Assembly (NCBI GenBank): GCA_037043235.1
Contig: JAWRVZ010000109.1
Location: 1,258,001-1,322,000, forward strand
DNA: 64,000 nt
Direction of reading: 5' to 3'
Source: Rhodeus uyekii
Lineage: Eukaryota; Chordata; Actinopteri; Cypriniformes; Acheilognathidae
In this document: positions 22,736 through 33,838 of the stretch, in pieces
How positions within the stretch are numbered: position 1 is the first letter of the stretch
Layout: each line of letters opens with the position of its first letter
Position numbers and translations under genes: made by a program
The notes under the pieces: generated by a model
The model's database searches: none
The model's input: the letters and a program-made list of their open reading frames with translations, nothing else
Told to the model about the DNA's origin: nothing

Positions 22736-22842
22736 TGCATTCATGCATTTATCAGATGCTTTTATTCACAGTGACTTGCATCACATTCAAGAAACACATT
22801 GACATTCTAATCAGTTCTTGCTTTCCCTGGGAATCAAACCGA
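22736..22842 (-). mobile_element. tRNA-derived SINE, copy 3 (5' truncated)
   Basis: Inverted tail (TTTATCAGATGCTTTTAT) and body (CACATTGACATTCTAATCAG), ending inside the B box region. The tRNA head is missing. Confidence 0.8.
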
Positions 22843-23666
22843 AAAAGTAAACTGGCTGGAATCTGAAGAACTGTCTTTAAGACCCAGGAGAACATTTGCT
22901 CCATATTGGGCTAAAAGTCCATCTAGTGGCACGAGTGATGAAATGGCATGTTATCTCTTTTCTTCCACCAGAGGACGACAGAGACACCCAATACGAGATA
23001 TTTTGAGCTGAAATGACGTTCCTGCATGATAAATGCAGTTTAAGTTGAAAGAATGTGGTTAAATTATTACTTATAGTCATTTAATGTACATAAAACAAAA
23101 AATCAAACATAATTTTAGGTCGATCTGACCCGCGAAGGGAGGATGCATCCATGAAGGGTCTTTAGATATTTTAAAATGTTCTTCTCACTGAGATAAAAAA
23201 AGGTTATTTTAAGAACTGTTCACTGAAAGGTTCTTTATGGATCCAAAAATGGTTCTCCTACTGCATCATCAGCCCTTTAGAAACCTTTAATTTTAAGATA
23301 TGTGTGTGAATGTGTTAGCCTACAATTGGCATTAATCGGGACATAAATGAAGAGTCTCTTTCAAATGGTAAGGCCAGTTCTATCGACCCAATGATGGCGA
23401 GGGCTTCTCTGCATTCAGTGTGGCAAAGTATAATATAAAAATATACCATGAATTTAGCTTAGAATGCTAATTGATTGTCGGTCATTTGTATAATAGTTTA
23501 ACTACACATTTAATTATTCTGTTTAACTCTTTACTCTTATTGGACTTGTTCATTTGGTTACCAGTGAGGGTTTCTTTGACGCGATCCTACAGTCTGATCA
23601 TTAATCAGAGCTTATGTTAAAGTTGTTTAATATACCACTCATGCTATTATTTAAATAACACTTCTA
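22843..23666. other. Intergenic DNA
   Basis: AT-rich. A short repeat-like segment at about 23200-23280 (GAACTGTTCACTGAAAGGTT) resembles a common fish interspersed repeat. No gene seen. Confidence 0.4.
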
Positions 23667-24862
23667 CACTCACCTAAAGGATTATTAGGAACACACACTA
23701 ATACTGTGTTTGACCCCCTTTCTTCTTCAGAACTGTCTTAATTCTACGTGGCATTGATTCAACAAGCTGCTGAAAGCATTCTTTAGAAATGTTGGCCATA
23801 TTGATAGGAGCATCTTGCAGTTGATGGAGATTTGTGGGATGCACATCCAGGACACGAAGCTCCCGTTCCTCCACATCCCAAAGATGCTCTATTGGGTTGA
23901 GATCTGGTGACTGTGGGGCATTTTAGTGCAGTGAACTCATTGTCATATTCAAGAAACCAATGTGAAATGATTCGAGCTTTGTGACATGGTGCATTATCCT
24001 GCTGGAAGCAGCATCAGAGGATGGGCACATGGTGGTCATGAAGGGATGAACATGGTCAGAAACAATGCTCAGGTAGACCGTGGCATTTAAACGATGCCCA
24101 ATTGGCACTAAGGGGACTAAAGTGTGCCAAGAAAACATCCCCCACACCATTACACCACCACCACCAGCCTACACAGTGGTAACAAGGCATGATGGATCCA
24201 TGTTCTCATTCTGTTTACGCCAAATTCTGACTCTACCATCTGAATGTCTCAACAAAAATCGACACTCATCAGACCAGCAACATTTTTCCAGTCTTCAACT
24301 GTCCAATTTTGATGAGCTCATGCAGATTGTGCCTCTTTTTCCTATTTGTAGTGGAGATGAGTGGCACCCGGTGGGGTCTTCTGCTGTTGTAGCCCATCCG
24401 CCTCAAGGTTGTGTGTGTTGTGGCTTCATAAATGCTTTGCTGCAAACCTCGGTTGTAACGAGTGGTTATTTCAGTCAAAGTTGCTCTTCTATCAGCTTGA
24501 ATCAGTCGGCCCATGACCGCTGACCTCTAGCATCAACAAGGCATTTTCTCCCACAGGACTGCCGCATACTGGATGCTTTTCCCTTTTCACATCATTCTTT
24601 GTAAACCCTAGAAATGGTTGTTTGTGAAAATCCCAGTAAGTGAGCAGATTGTGAAATACTCAGACCGGCCCGTCTGGCAGCAACAACCATGCCACTCTCA
24701 AAACTGCTGAAATCACCTTTCTTTCCCATTCTGACATTCAGTTTGGAGTTCAGGAGATTGTCTTGACCAGGACCAACCCCTAAATGCATTGAAGCAGCCA
24801 GATTAGATAATTGCATTAATGAGGAATTGAACAGGTGTTCCTAATAATCCTTTAGGTGAGTG
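23667..24862 (-). mobile_element. Tc1-like DNA transposon with intact ends
   Basis: A 28-bp terminal inverted repeat (beginning CACTCACCTAAAGGATTATT) is exact at both ends and flanked by TA at 23665-23666 and 24863-24864. At 1196 bp it is near the usual Tc1 length. It carries a broken transposase on the minus strand. Confidence 0.93.
23760..24816 (-). pseudogene. Degraded Tc1-like transposase
   Basis: The N-terminal helix-turn-helix region is readable (RRAGLSISQSAHLLGFSQTT), then the middle (RATLTEITTRYN, HTTLRRMGYNSRRP), then a catalytic-domain piece (VWGMFSWHTLVPLVPIGHRL, YLSIVSDHVHPFMTT). These lie in different frames separated by stops and shifts, and the segment with the second catalytic Asp is frameshifted. 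The copy cannot encode a working transposase. Confidence 0.85.
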
Positions 24863-24982
24863 TACAACAACTTACAAGCTCAATCAATAATCAGAGGTTA
24901 GTACTACAAAATACTGCCGCCCAATGCTTGTTATTGTCATAGTAGTGTTTTATCCTGCCGCTTATAATGAGTGCGACTGTAT

Positions 24983-25139
24983 TTTCTGTAGCTGTATGCG
25001 ACTGTAAGGTCTTGCTTGCAACATCAAGGACATGGGTTCGACTCCCAGGGAAAGCAAGAACTGATTAGAATGTCAATGTGATTCTTGAATGCACTGCAAT
25101 TTGCTTTGGATAAAAGCATCTGATAAATGCATGAATGCA
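24983..25139 (+). mobile_element. tRNA-derived SINE, copy 4
   Basis: Near full-length: A-box-like TGTAGCTGTATGCG, B box GGTTCGACTCCC, then the shared body and tail. Confidence 0.8.
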
Positions 25140-25359
25140 TGGCAACTTAACTAACATCAAGCGGTTCGTCAGGGATCTAAAATCGCTCCTGATGTGCACT
25201 AATCCTCCATCTAACCCGAGATCTTGTGTATGTTTAACCCTGGATGCAAGTAACAAAGGATGCAACGTAATCTACTGGAGTTAATCATTTAAGAGCAAGT
25301 CAGAATAAATTCGAATGCAACGATTTATTATTAATCAGGTAAATGTATCTGTTACGATG

Positions 25360-25745
25360 TAGAACATGTGCGATGCGGAGGACACGACGGAGAACAGGAT
25401 TCCAACAAAAGCTTACTTTATTATCAATATAAACAAAAGACTTTAAATTTAAGAGACAGCAGGCAATGGAAAGAGCAGCAAGGACATCCACGCGAGCCAC
25501 CGGACACACAATTAGACACACTGAAGATTGACCAGGACAAGAAAACACAAGAGGGTATTTAAACATGAGGTAATGAACAACACCTGACAAGACTAATGAT
25601 CAAGACAGGTGCAGGAAGACTAACAATGACCTTACCCACAGGAAGTGTGCCAGAACTAGACATGACTAACAGGAAGTGTGACAATGACCTTACAGACAGG
25701 AAGTGACAAAGAAGACCTGACAGACAGGAAGTGCACAGGTGATAC
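25360..25745. repeat. Repeat with GACAGGAAGTG minisatellite
   Basis: From about 25632 to 25735 the word ACAGGAAGTG recurs five times with CAATGACCTTAC spacers. The whole stretch reads like an interspersed fish repeat, possibly a retroelement end, but I cannot assign a family. Confidence 0.5.
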
Positions 25746-26788
25746 AAAGGACCAGAAACAGTCTAACAGTATCATGCCAATTACATAATCAATGCAAAAC
25801 ATCCAATGCTCAGAAAGAAGGAGAAACAGATGCACACCTGATCTTAGAAAAATACATCACACTGAGTGTCTGGAGGATCTGCAACATTACGGCTGATCTG
25901 GCTACAAATCACTCACTGTGACTCACTTCTTTAAATACCATACAAATATGGAAAATGAGCTAACAATGGGAATTTGCATTAAATACGTTTCCAGACCTGG
26001 AGCAAAGCTTACACTTTACTGAGGACAGAAGATCATTTGCATGAAAGTCTGTGGGAGAAGCGCAGCATCAACAGAAAGCAAAGCGTCTCTAACTCCTCAA
26101 CCTTTATCACCTTCTGGTTTCTTTCAGCGGGAATGAGACCTTTCTATCAAATGATACCAAACATGTTTAGAGCTGTATGATAATTGTTCACATTAAACCA
26201 TAGAGATTTTTGGGTGAATTGGGTGAGTGATGGAGGAAGAAAGTGTGAAGGGAAGGAGATGAACTCAACTCTTCCTGGGTTTTTTCCAATCTCACAAAAT
26301 CTTTTAGTTTCCACGGCTTTTATTCACAAATCGACATGCATTTTCTACTTTGGCTTTTAAGTCTGCAGCCATTGAAAGCTTTATAAACTCCATTACTCTT
26401 TTCATTTAGCAATACATTTTGTTTAACAAATATCTTTGCTCTCTTCTTTGCATACAGTGGACAGCTGATCTGGCCCTTGATTAAATGTCTTTTACTAAAA
26501 CGGACGCCATAGTTCTGATCATTACATCCATTAACAGCTATTATAAACAGATGCATGAGTAACAGCACAGAAAATACTGAAAAAAGGAACCAGTTTTAAT
26601 CCTATTTACTTAATTTTTGTGTGTAAAGTGTTCATTCGGCTGTTCTTCGTCATAGATGTTTTGACACATAATGAATCCAGGTGTTGTTTTTTAGTGTTTC
26701 ATCAATAAAATTTCTGGAAAGCTTTATTGGTCATGCAAATTCAGCTTTTTGGTAAGTCATGCGACCATTACGCATATTCAGCTTTTTG
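25746..26788. other. Downstream region of the galactosyltransferase gene
   Basis: Probably contains its 3' UTR. GAATAAAAG on the minus strand near 26315 could be a polyadenylation signal. No further gene seen. Confidence 0.4.
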
Positions 26789-27886
26789 TTAGCAATACGG
26801 ACCAGGTGTCTGTAAATCCCTCCAAAACTCGACTTGGTCTCTCAAGCTTCGTGTCGTTGTGGCGATGAGTTTGGAATAGCGACAGCGGTTATAGTTGACT
26901 GGGAAGACGTTGAACAGGCTTCCATCGGGCGGGTCAGTCAGAGCGATCCCTAAATGCTTCATGCACAGACCCACAAACACATCCTCTATGTAAATCGGTT
27001 TGACAAGTCGTGCGGCTTCAACAAGTTTCCCTGGCAGGTCGAGAGAGAACACGTATGCCAAGCCCAGAGCGTAGGGTGGATACAAAGCTGGGGCATAAAC
27101 CGTTTTTGGAAGGTACCATTTAGAACGAGGGTTTCTCAGGACCATTGCACCCCTGGCCACGAGTCCAGTCATATAGTTCTGCTTTGGGGCCGACAGAAGC
27201 ATATTCACTACGTTTTTCACATTGAGAAATACATCCGAGTCGATCTTCATTGCATAAGATGCATTCTGACAATAAGCAGACAGCCATTCTAGCATTACGA
27301 TGGTCTTGATGGTGAGATTGTAGTAACTGTCCCAGAAATCACTTTGCAAGAGGTCGTGATGCTTCTCGCTTTCCTGCACCAGATCCTCTTGAAGCTTTTC
27401 GCCGTCTTGTGAAGTGGGCAGACCTAACAGAAATAAAGCGGTCACTATCTTGTCCCCCACTAACCTCACAGAGCCCCAGGTTGAGCGGATGGCGTCTCGA
27501 GCGGCCGTATTGCTTGGAGCGACTGGGATCACCAACACCACGAAAGCATTTTCCTTCTGGCACTTCTCTGGCTCGTTCATAACGAAGCTATAATTGTTTG
27601 GGTAAGCAACGTAGTATGGTTCTGGAGGCTTCCACGGTTCGGTAGAAATCGGTGCTGATGCTGTAGTCAGCGACGCGTTGCTTGTGTTACTGCTAAAAGC
27701 CTCTGGATGAAAAATTTCAAAGGTCCAATTTTCTGAGTTTTCATACGAGAGGATGTAGTAACACAGGAACAAGGTCAACAAAATGGTGAATATGATATAT
27801 GGACGAAAATTTCTGCATCCGCTCTTTGATGGCACTTGACTAAAGAGAGAAAACAAGTCTTTTGAAAGGTCTTTGTATTGATGCAT
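26789..27886 (-). CDS. Beta-1,3-galactosyltransferase family protein (GT31), B3GALT2-like, single exon
   Basis: Predicted Golgi type II membrane glycosyltransferase that adds galactose in beta-1,3 linkage to glycan acceptors; the substrate cannot be read from sequence. 365 aa: a short cytoplasmic tail, one membrane segment at about residues 30-46 (YIIFTILLTLFLCYYIL), a Ser/Thr- and Asn-rich stem, then the catalytic domain. Family motifs present: NEPEKCQ (about 104-110), IRSTWG (133-138), YYNLTIKT (188-195), the metal-site DxD as DSD (216-218) and EDVFVG (301-306). N-glycosylation sequons occur in the stem and domain. The coding region is uninterrupted, as in B3GALT1/2. The resemblance is closest to B3GALT2, but fish carry many lineage-specific copies, so I give no symbol. 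Confidence 0.87.
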   Translation of the reverse strand: MHQYKDLSKDLFSLFSQVPSKSGCRNFRPYIIFTILLTLFLCYYILSYENSENWTFEIFHPEAFSSNTSNASLTTASAPISTEPWKPPEPYYVAYPNNYSFVMNEPEKCQKENAFVVLVIPVAPSNTAARDAIRSTWGSVRLVGDKIVTALFLLGLPTSQDGEKLQEDLVQESEKHHDLLQSDFWDSYYNLTIKTIVMLEWLSAYCQNASYAMKIDSDVFLNVKNVVNMLLSAPKQNYMTGLVARGAMVLRNPRSKWYLPKTVYAPALYPPYALGLAYVFSLDLPGKLVEAARLVKPIYIEDVFVGLCMKHLGIALTDPPDGSLFNVFPVNYNRCRYSKLIATTTRSLRDQVEFWRDLQTPGPYC

Positions 27887-28467
27887 AAACGTTTGTTATC
27901 ATTAATACACAAGCAATGCTGTACAAGCATCAAATTTCATGATTTAATGTTTTGCAACAAGGTGGATTTAAACAAATTCTTATCTAAACACAAATGGCAC
28001 TTCTGAAAACACAAATTTTATTTTACAAATTGAATTAACTACACACTGTATGTAAAACACAATAAAGTCTGCATATGTTTTTGCATTGCTTTAACTCATC
28101 AAAATAAGTTTAACAAGTTTTACAAGACTCAACTCATTATTTTAATTCAGTTTAATGTCATTTAAGTTTCAGTGACCTAAACATCCAAGTTAATTGTTTT
28201 ATAAAAAATAATTTTACAGTTACATTGTTTAAAAATGATATGATCATGATCAAGTTTTTTCCATTTCTTTAACTCATCAAAATAACTAAAACTCAGTTTA
28301 ATGTAGTTTAAGTTGACTTGAACTAAATAGTACTTAAATTTTGTACAGTACAATTCCTGCAATAAAGATTATAACTTGGATCAAAATATTTTGTGCCTTT
28401 ACAATTTCAACACACAAATGAAATCAGTTACACACATCAAGCCAATAATGTCACACTGTTACTTTAC
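27887..28467. other. Possible 5' UTR intron of the galactosyltransferase gene
   Basis: AT-rich. A weak acceptor (GTACAG) lies near 27927 on the minus strand. No coding content. Confidence 0.3.
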
Positions 28468-28560
28468 CTTCGCTCTTCGCTCTCTCGCACCATTTTTCTG
28501 CTGTTAGAAGATTTAAATGCACCGTCAAACACTTCAAATCCATGGGAACCTTCCTGGTCT
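28468..28560 (-). promoter_or_regulatory. Possible non-coding first exon of the galactosyltransferase gene
   Basis: On the minus strand a moderately GC-rich segment ends in a donor, GCGAAG/GTAAAGT, at 28467/28468, about 580 bp upstream of the start codon. Assigning it to the downstream gene is inference from strand and distance. Confidence 0.3.
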
Positions 28561-28759
28561 GAGGATGAAGGAAATCCGATCTATTTATTTTTTATTTTGC
28601 ATAACCAGTTCCTCCCTTTGCCACATCACAGGCAAAATGCAAACATTACTAACCATTATAATTTGTGAGAGAAGCAAAAAAGCAAATATCTCCTATTATC
28701 TGAATATATGCGTATGTAAAGACAGGAATATTTGTCTTTTGAAACACTAATAGCAGACC

Positions 28760-29400
28760 TTTTTGTGCTTTTATATTTGATATCCAGAATTATTTGATAT
28801 CCATAATTATGTTTTGTTCAGGTTAGGCTCTGATTTTGTTTTCAGTTTGTTCAGGATTATGTTTTGTTTTCATCCATGTTTGTATTTCTGATCTAGTGTT
28901 TGTTCATTATTTCGTCTTCCTCCATCCCATGTTAGCCCTGTGTTTCTGTCTGTTCTTGCTCGTACTGCGTTGGTTAATTGCTCTGCTCTAAAGACCTGTC
29001 AGTGTTTTGTTCAGATTTGAGTTTTAGAAGTTTAATAAAAGTAGTCGTTGCCTTTAGATCCAGACTAGCGTCCATGTTGATTGTCTTTAATAATACTAAC
29101 ATATTAAGTTTTTTTAAAGTTTTTAAGTCTGCAATGGCTTCATGTTATTCACACGTTTATCGTATATCATGTTCCTGTGAGTTGATCTCTTGGATTAGTT
29201 TCTCTGTGTGTTCCTGTTGTATTCGCCTCCTACTACATTTCCTTTTTTTGTTATTTGGATCCCAGCCCAAGTTCCTGTTCAGGTAGATTAAGTTCCCTGT
29301 GTATTTAAGCCCAGAGTTTCATTCTGTTCCTTTGTCTGGCATCTGCTTGATGTTTATGTGGTTGTGGTTCCTAGTTGAATTTTGAACAAGGTAAAATATA
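28760..29400. repeat. Unassigned interspersed repeat
   Basis: T- and GT-rich sequence with recurrent GTTTTGTTCAG and TTCCTGTT words and a 3' part (GTGTATTTAAGCCCAGAGTT) of the kind seen in fish retroelement ends. Family not determined. Confidence 0.35.
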
Positions 29401-30763
29401 AATATAATAAAATACAATTTTGTGGATATTCCTTTCAGTGAGCATTTAATAGTTAAAAAGAAAAGACGAAAGACAGAAAGCTAAATGAATAAAAGACCAT
29501 TTGAATGTTTATAAAACAGTACAGAGTCAAACTGTCACGGGTGCAAGGACGATGAAGATTCGGATCCAACAGAGCTTTAATGAAGGCAGGGTAAACACAA
29601 CAGCAGGGAGATAAAAAGGCAAAATAAGAGTCCTGGTTAAGCAGTGACACAAACTCTATATGGAATATAAAATGCTATTTTGCATTGTAAATGTCAGGCT
29701 AAGAGAGAAGAGAAGGATCTGATCGCTGAAAAAACAACAGATCATCACAGGTTAAAGGAACTTACAGTAAAGAATCCGATGAGTTATTTGTATGGTGTTA
29801 ATAAAGAAGTGTTGATTTGACTGACAGCAACACTTTCCGTGTAAATCAGTGCAATTACCGTGAGTTGATCCTATTTCCAGTCCCTGCACATGATTTCCTC
29901 TGTGATTAATGGCGGACGAACATGAGGAAAGGACAGAGTTCAAACAGGTATAATATTTTTCAGCTCTGCGTGTGTGAAACCTGTCAGGACTCATGGTTTT
30001 GTGATTTCAACCGGGTTTGAACACTCTTATTACATGAGTGGATACATTTAGACGCATGAAACACACGACTCTGCCCATGGTTACAGGGGTGGTATCTGGG
30101 TGACACTTTGAACCATTGAGATGACTGGGGAAAAGTGTCCCAAACATCCTGAATTCAAACCTGTATGTCTTTTGAGTGGGGAAAATCTTTTTGCCGTTTT
30201 GAGGTTTGTTTGACCTTCTTTTCTTTATTTAGGCCTATAGATTAGATGGATGGATGGATGCTTTTTCCCAGCAAGTCTGTCCTGACTGCTCTAAGATATA
30301 AATAATTATTGTAGTGCTGATGGTTTTATTAACTCACTCATTTAAAAATTGTAATACTTTGAGCAAAAAAGTTACATAATGCAGCGTTAAAGTAGCAATA
30401 CTCTTTGCCAAGTCAATGCAATGTGTGTCAACAAAGAAAATCAGACCGTATGTAACTTTTGAAGGACAAATCTTATGGATTTATGAATTAACCTCTCGTC
30501 TTCTCGTTATCATCAACCGCTTCAAACATCACAATGCTCATGATAACTCTCATGAACTGAAAGTAAATCCACTTCACCAGCTAATCATCTTCATCAGCGA
30601 TGCCTTAGGAATATACAGAGCTGCGGCAAAAACTCAAGCTCACACACAAAATACTAAAGATGCAATTGTTTTTCTGGCACATAATATAGGAAGGAATAAG
30701 GAATAACACGAGTTCAGATATCACTGAAAATACCAGTTCTTGCTCCAGTTCTAATACGTTCTT
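29401..30763. other. Intergenic DNA
   Basis: No gene recognised. A short repeat-like segment at about 29535-29640 resembles the 25360 repeat in style, and there is a GGAT microsatellite near 30245. Confidence 0.4.
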
Positions 30764-30922
30764 ACTTTCTTGTAGTTCTAACAGTAGAGAGCGGCGCTTA
30801 CAACATCAAGGTCATGGGTTCGATTCCCAGGGAAAGCAAGAACTGATTAGAATGTCAATGTGTTTCTTGAATGCAATGCAAGTCTCTTCGGATAAAAGCG
30901 TCTGATAAATGTATGAATGTGA
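30764..30922 (+). mobile_element. tRNA-derived SINE, copy 5
   Basis: Full-length copy: CTTGTAGTTCTAACAG head, B box GGTTCGATTCCC, shared body and tail. Confidence 0.82.
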
Positions 30923-31500
30923 ATGTAATATCGATAGTGGCTAAAGTAATGTTTATTTTTATGATATGAAATCCTGCATTATTATTTCACATAGTATTTT
31001 ATACATACTCTACACTTGGGTAAATGCATAGACTTCAGCATTGAGATCATCTGAGGTAATTTGTATTTTTATATCAAAAGCATCTTCATGTTTGCATAAG
31101 GTTACATAAAGAGATTTGAGTAGAAAAGGATTTTTTTGTTTTTTTAAAAAGCTCTTGTCTAAACTGTTGGCTTTGTGCCACATAATACCACACATACACA
31201 TTATAATAAAGCAACATACTTTTCTGTTAATTGTGCAATAAAAGTATGTTTGTTTTAGTCTTGTAATTGATGACTCTTATGACATGAGAAAAATCAAGCA
31301 GACTTAAAAAATATAAGCACTGTGATTTACTACGACATACAATATTTGTTATTTATTGTACCAGTGTGATTAAAATATTCTTGAAAATATGTTAATTTAT
31401 TGAAATTAAATAGTGAATCCTTGAAGTACATGTTTAGATTTTTCTTCTCTTGAAGAAGGAAGATCTCAAATAATAAGTGCAAATTATTTGGTTCATCAGA
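30923..31500. other. AT-rich intergenic DNA
   Basis: Nothing recognisable. Confidence 0.4.
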
Positions 31501-31512
31501 GTCTGATGGACA

Positions 31513-31522
31513 CTATATATAT

Positions 31523-31554
<32 letters not shown>

Positions 31555-31647
31555 GGATTAATTATGTATATAATAAATTTTAAATATAAAAAAATTAAAT
31601 ATATAATAAATATATATATATATAAATGGTTGGTTTGCATAATTAAT

Positions 31648-31737
<90 letters not shown>

Positions 31738-31758
31738 ATTAATTATGCAAACCAACCA
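31513..31758. repeat. (AT)n tract with a perfect 132-bp palindrome
   Basis: An 84-bp pure TA run (31651-31734) is bracketed by two exact inverted 24-bp arms (31627-31650 and 31735-31758, beginning TGGTTGGTTTGCATAATT). A shorter TA run with a partial arm copy precedes it at 31513-31570. Confidence 0.9.
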
Positions 31759-32462
31759 CAAATACCAACAGGTTAAAGAAAACTAAAAGGCTTTGACTTG
31801 TGGCCTTGTGAATAATTTGAATCACAATCACATAATTGCTTTTTTTGCCAGGGAGTAGTTTTTCTTGCACTGAACAAGAGCAGCAGATATGAAGTTCAGA
31901 TAACCGTCCTCTCATCCTTTGACATGTATGATCACACCGGTGTTCACATGTGTCGCGTGATCAACCACTAAATTCACACGTGTTTTCACGCGATATCTGG
32001 CACTGATCCAAAAAAAGAGGCGCTCAGAGCTTGTCATTTATCACAACAATTCAGTGTTTTCAACTACACAAGGTTTATTTTAGGTTTTAACAAGTTGAGC
32101 CAACAAGTTGGTGACTATTTTGAATAAAAAAGAAAAAACTAAGTAAATGTGATCTATTATACATGGCTTTTTGTGACTGCTGTATGTCACGTGACAAGCA
32201 TGACGCGTTGCCATGGAAACAATGACGAAAGTTCCAAAATGGGGGGAGGGGGGGGCTGAGCGAAATTTTTACCTCTTTCTAGGGGGGCGTGACAGAAAAT
32301 AATTGAGAACCACTGCCTTAGTGTAAAATGAAAGAACCAATTTAATTTTAATAATACAATAATTTCTTGTATAGATTTATGACAGAAATCACATTTCAAA
32401 AGATTTAGGCTCAGTGTTCACAAACAGGACAGGTGTAGGCCTTTTATCATTCAGGATATTTA
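31759..32462. other. Intergenic DNA
   Basis: A G-run (GGGGGGAGGGGGGGG) at about 32240-32254 and a GGGGGG run near 32282 stand out. No gene or clear repeat ends. Confidence 0.35.
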
Positions 32463-32838
32463 AAGGGTTACTTCATCCAAAAATGAAAATTTCAAAAAAT
32501 GAAAACGCCCTCAAGCCATCCTATGTGTTTGGCTTCCTTTATTAAATAATATCCAGGATCTTCTCAGCTTTATAATGCGAGTGAATGGAGACTGAGATTT
32601 TGAAGCTTTAATAACCCACTGGATCCGCATGGATTACTTTCATGATGATGGATGAGCTTTTTAGGGCTTCAAAATCTCAGTCTCCATTCACTCCCATTAT
32701 AAACCTGGGAAGATCCTGGATATTATTTAAAAAAAAACTCTGATTGTGTTCAGTTGAAAGAAGAAAGTTATACACACATAGGATGGCTTGAGGTCGAGTC
32801 AATTATGTCATGATTTTAATTTTTTGTTGAACTACCCT
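32463..32838. mobile_element. MITE with imperfect terminal inverted repeats
   Basis: Left end AAGGGTTACTTCATCCAAAA and right end TTTTGTTGAACTACCCTT are imperfect inverted copies. Inside, two segments containing CTGAGATTTTGAAGC and its complement form a second inverted pair (about 32578-32610 and 32668-32702). It lies just downstream of kcng4. Confidence 0.65.
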
Positions 32839-33010
32839 TGAAGTAGCTTTTATAACATAACTTAGAGAAAAAAACATGCATCTTGAGACAAAACAAAGGC
32901 ACTGACATATTTTAACATGTCAATGCAATTTGCTTTCAGTTCAAACAGCTCAAACGTGCATTTTAGTTTGTGAAACCAGGAGTCAGAGGAAGACGATGAG
33001 CCCCGATGGG

Positions 33011-33838
33011 TCAGATGTTGGAGGAAGTGAGGGTCGGCTGACCTGCAGGTGTGCCATTGCATAGATCTTTACTGCTGGCCAAAGTAAGAGAGCGTCTTTC
33101 CAACAACCTCTGAGCGTCTTCTTTAGCACAGGCATCCAGGGTGGCCACGCGCTCTTCTTTACAAATCATTTCACGTTCCCGCTTCAGCTCGTGGTATGAA
33201 CGAGAAAACACATGGAAGATAGACGTAGCCGGAAAAGCCATTATGAGGATGCCACTCAGTATGCTACTAAAGGCCACGACCTGGCCTGGTATACTGTGCG
33301 GCACCATGTCGCCGTAGCCAACCGTCGTCATTGATATGATCGCCCACCAATAGGAAGAAGGGATGCTGCTGAAGCTGTGAGAACCAGGGATCTTGCCCTG
33401 CGTGAACTCCTTCTCCGCCAAATGGACGAGAGGTGAGAACAGAGCCACGGCCACGCAGAGGAAGAGAAGCAGGAGTCCGAACTCTCGCATGCTTCGCTGC
33501 ATGGTAAGACCCAGCGTCTGAAGGCCCAGCGAGTGCCGCGCCAGTCGCATCACGTACAGGATCCGCAGGGCACGCATGAGCCGCAGAATCAAACCCAGCT
33601 TATCTAAATATCCATGACCGCCATGAAGCTCGGCGTCTTCGGAGTCGTCTTCGCTATCGACAACCAGAGAAATGTAGTATGGCAGGATGGCGATGACGTC
33701 TATGATATTAAGTGGATTTCGAACAAACTGCAGTTTGCTTTGAGCTTGCAGGAATCGCAACAGAAACTCCATGGAGAACCAGGCGACGCACACCGTTTCC
33801 ACTATGAATATGTTGCGACACTTTTCCGAGCATTCATC
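33011..33838 (-). CDS. kcng4: kcng4 coding exon 2
   Basis: 276 codons including the TGA at 33011-33013. It carries S2 (IFIVETVCVAWFSMEFLL), S3, S4, S5, the pore and S6, plus a roughly 65-residue C-terminal tail. The acceptor is TTCTAG. Confidence 0.94.
   Translation of the reverse strand, partial: DECSEKCRNIFIVETVCVAWFSMEFLLRFLQAQSKLQFVRNPLNIIDVIAILPYYISLVVDSEDDSEDAELHGGHGYLDKLGLILRLMRALRILYVMRLARHSLGLQTLGLTMQRSMREFGLLLLFLCVAVALFSPLVHLAEKEFTQGKIPGSHSFSSIPSSYWWAIISMTTVGYGDMVPHSIPGQVVAFSSILSGILIMAFPATSIFHVFSRSYHELKREREMICKEERVATLDACAKEDAQRLLERRSLTLASSKDLCNGTPAGQPTLTSSNI

Noticed and set aside
24080..24523. 147-codon plus-strand ORF
   Set aside because: Antisense to the broken Tc1 transposase.
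26320..26568. 82-codon minus-strand ORF downstream of the galactosyltransferase
   Set aside because: Composition is like AT-rich UTR, with no motif and no splice signals linking it to the gene.
31434..31776. ORFs made of alternating Tyr and Ile
   Set aside because: Translations of the TA microsatellite.
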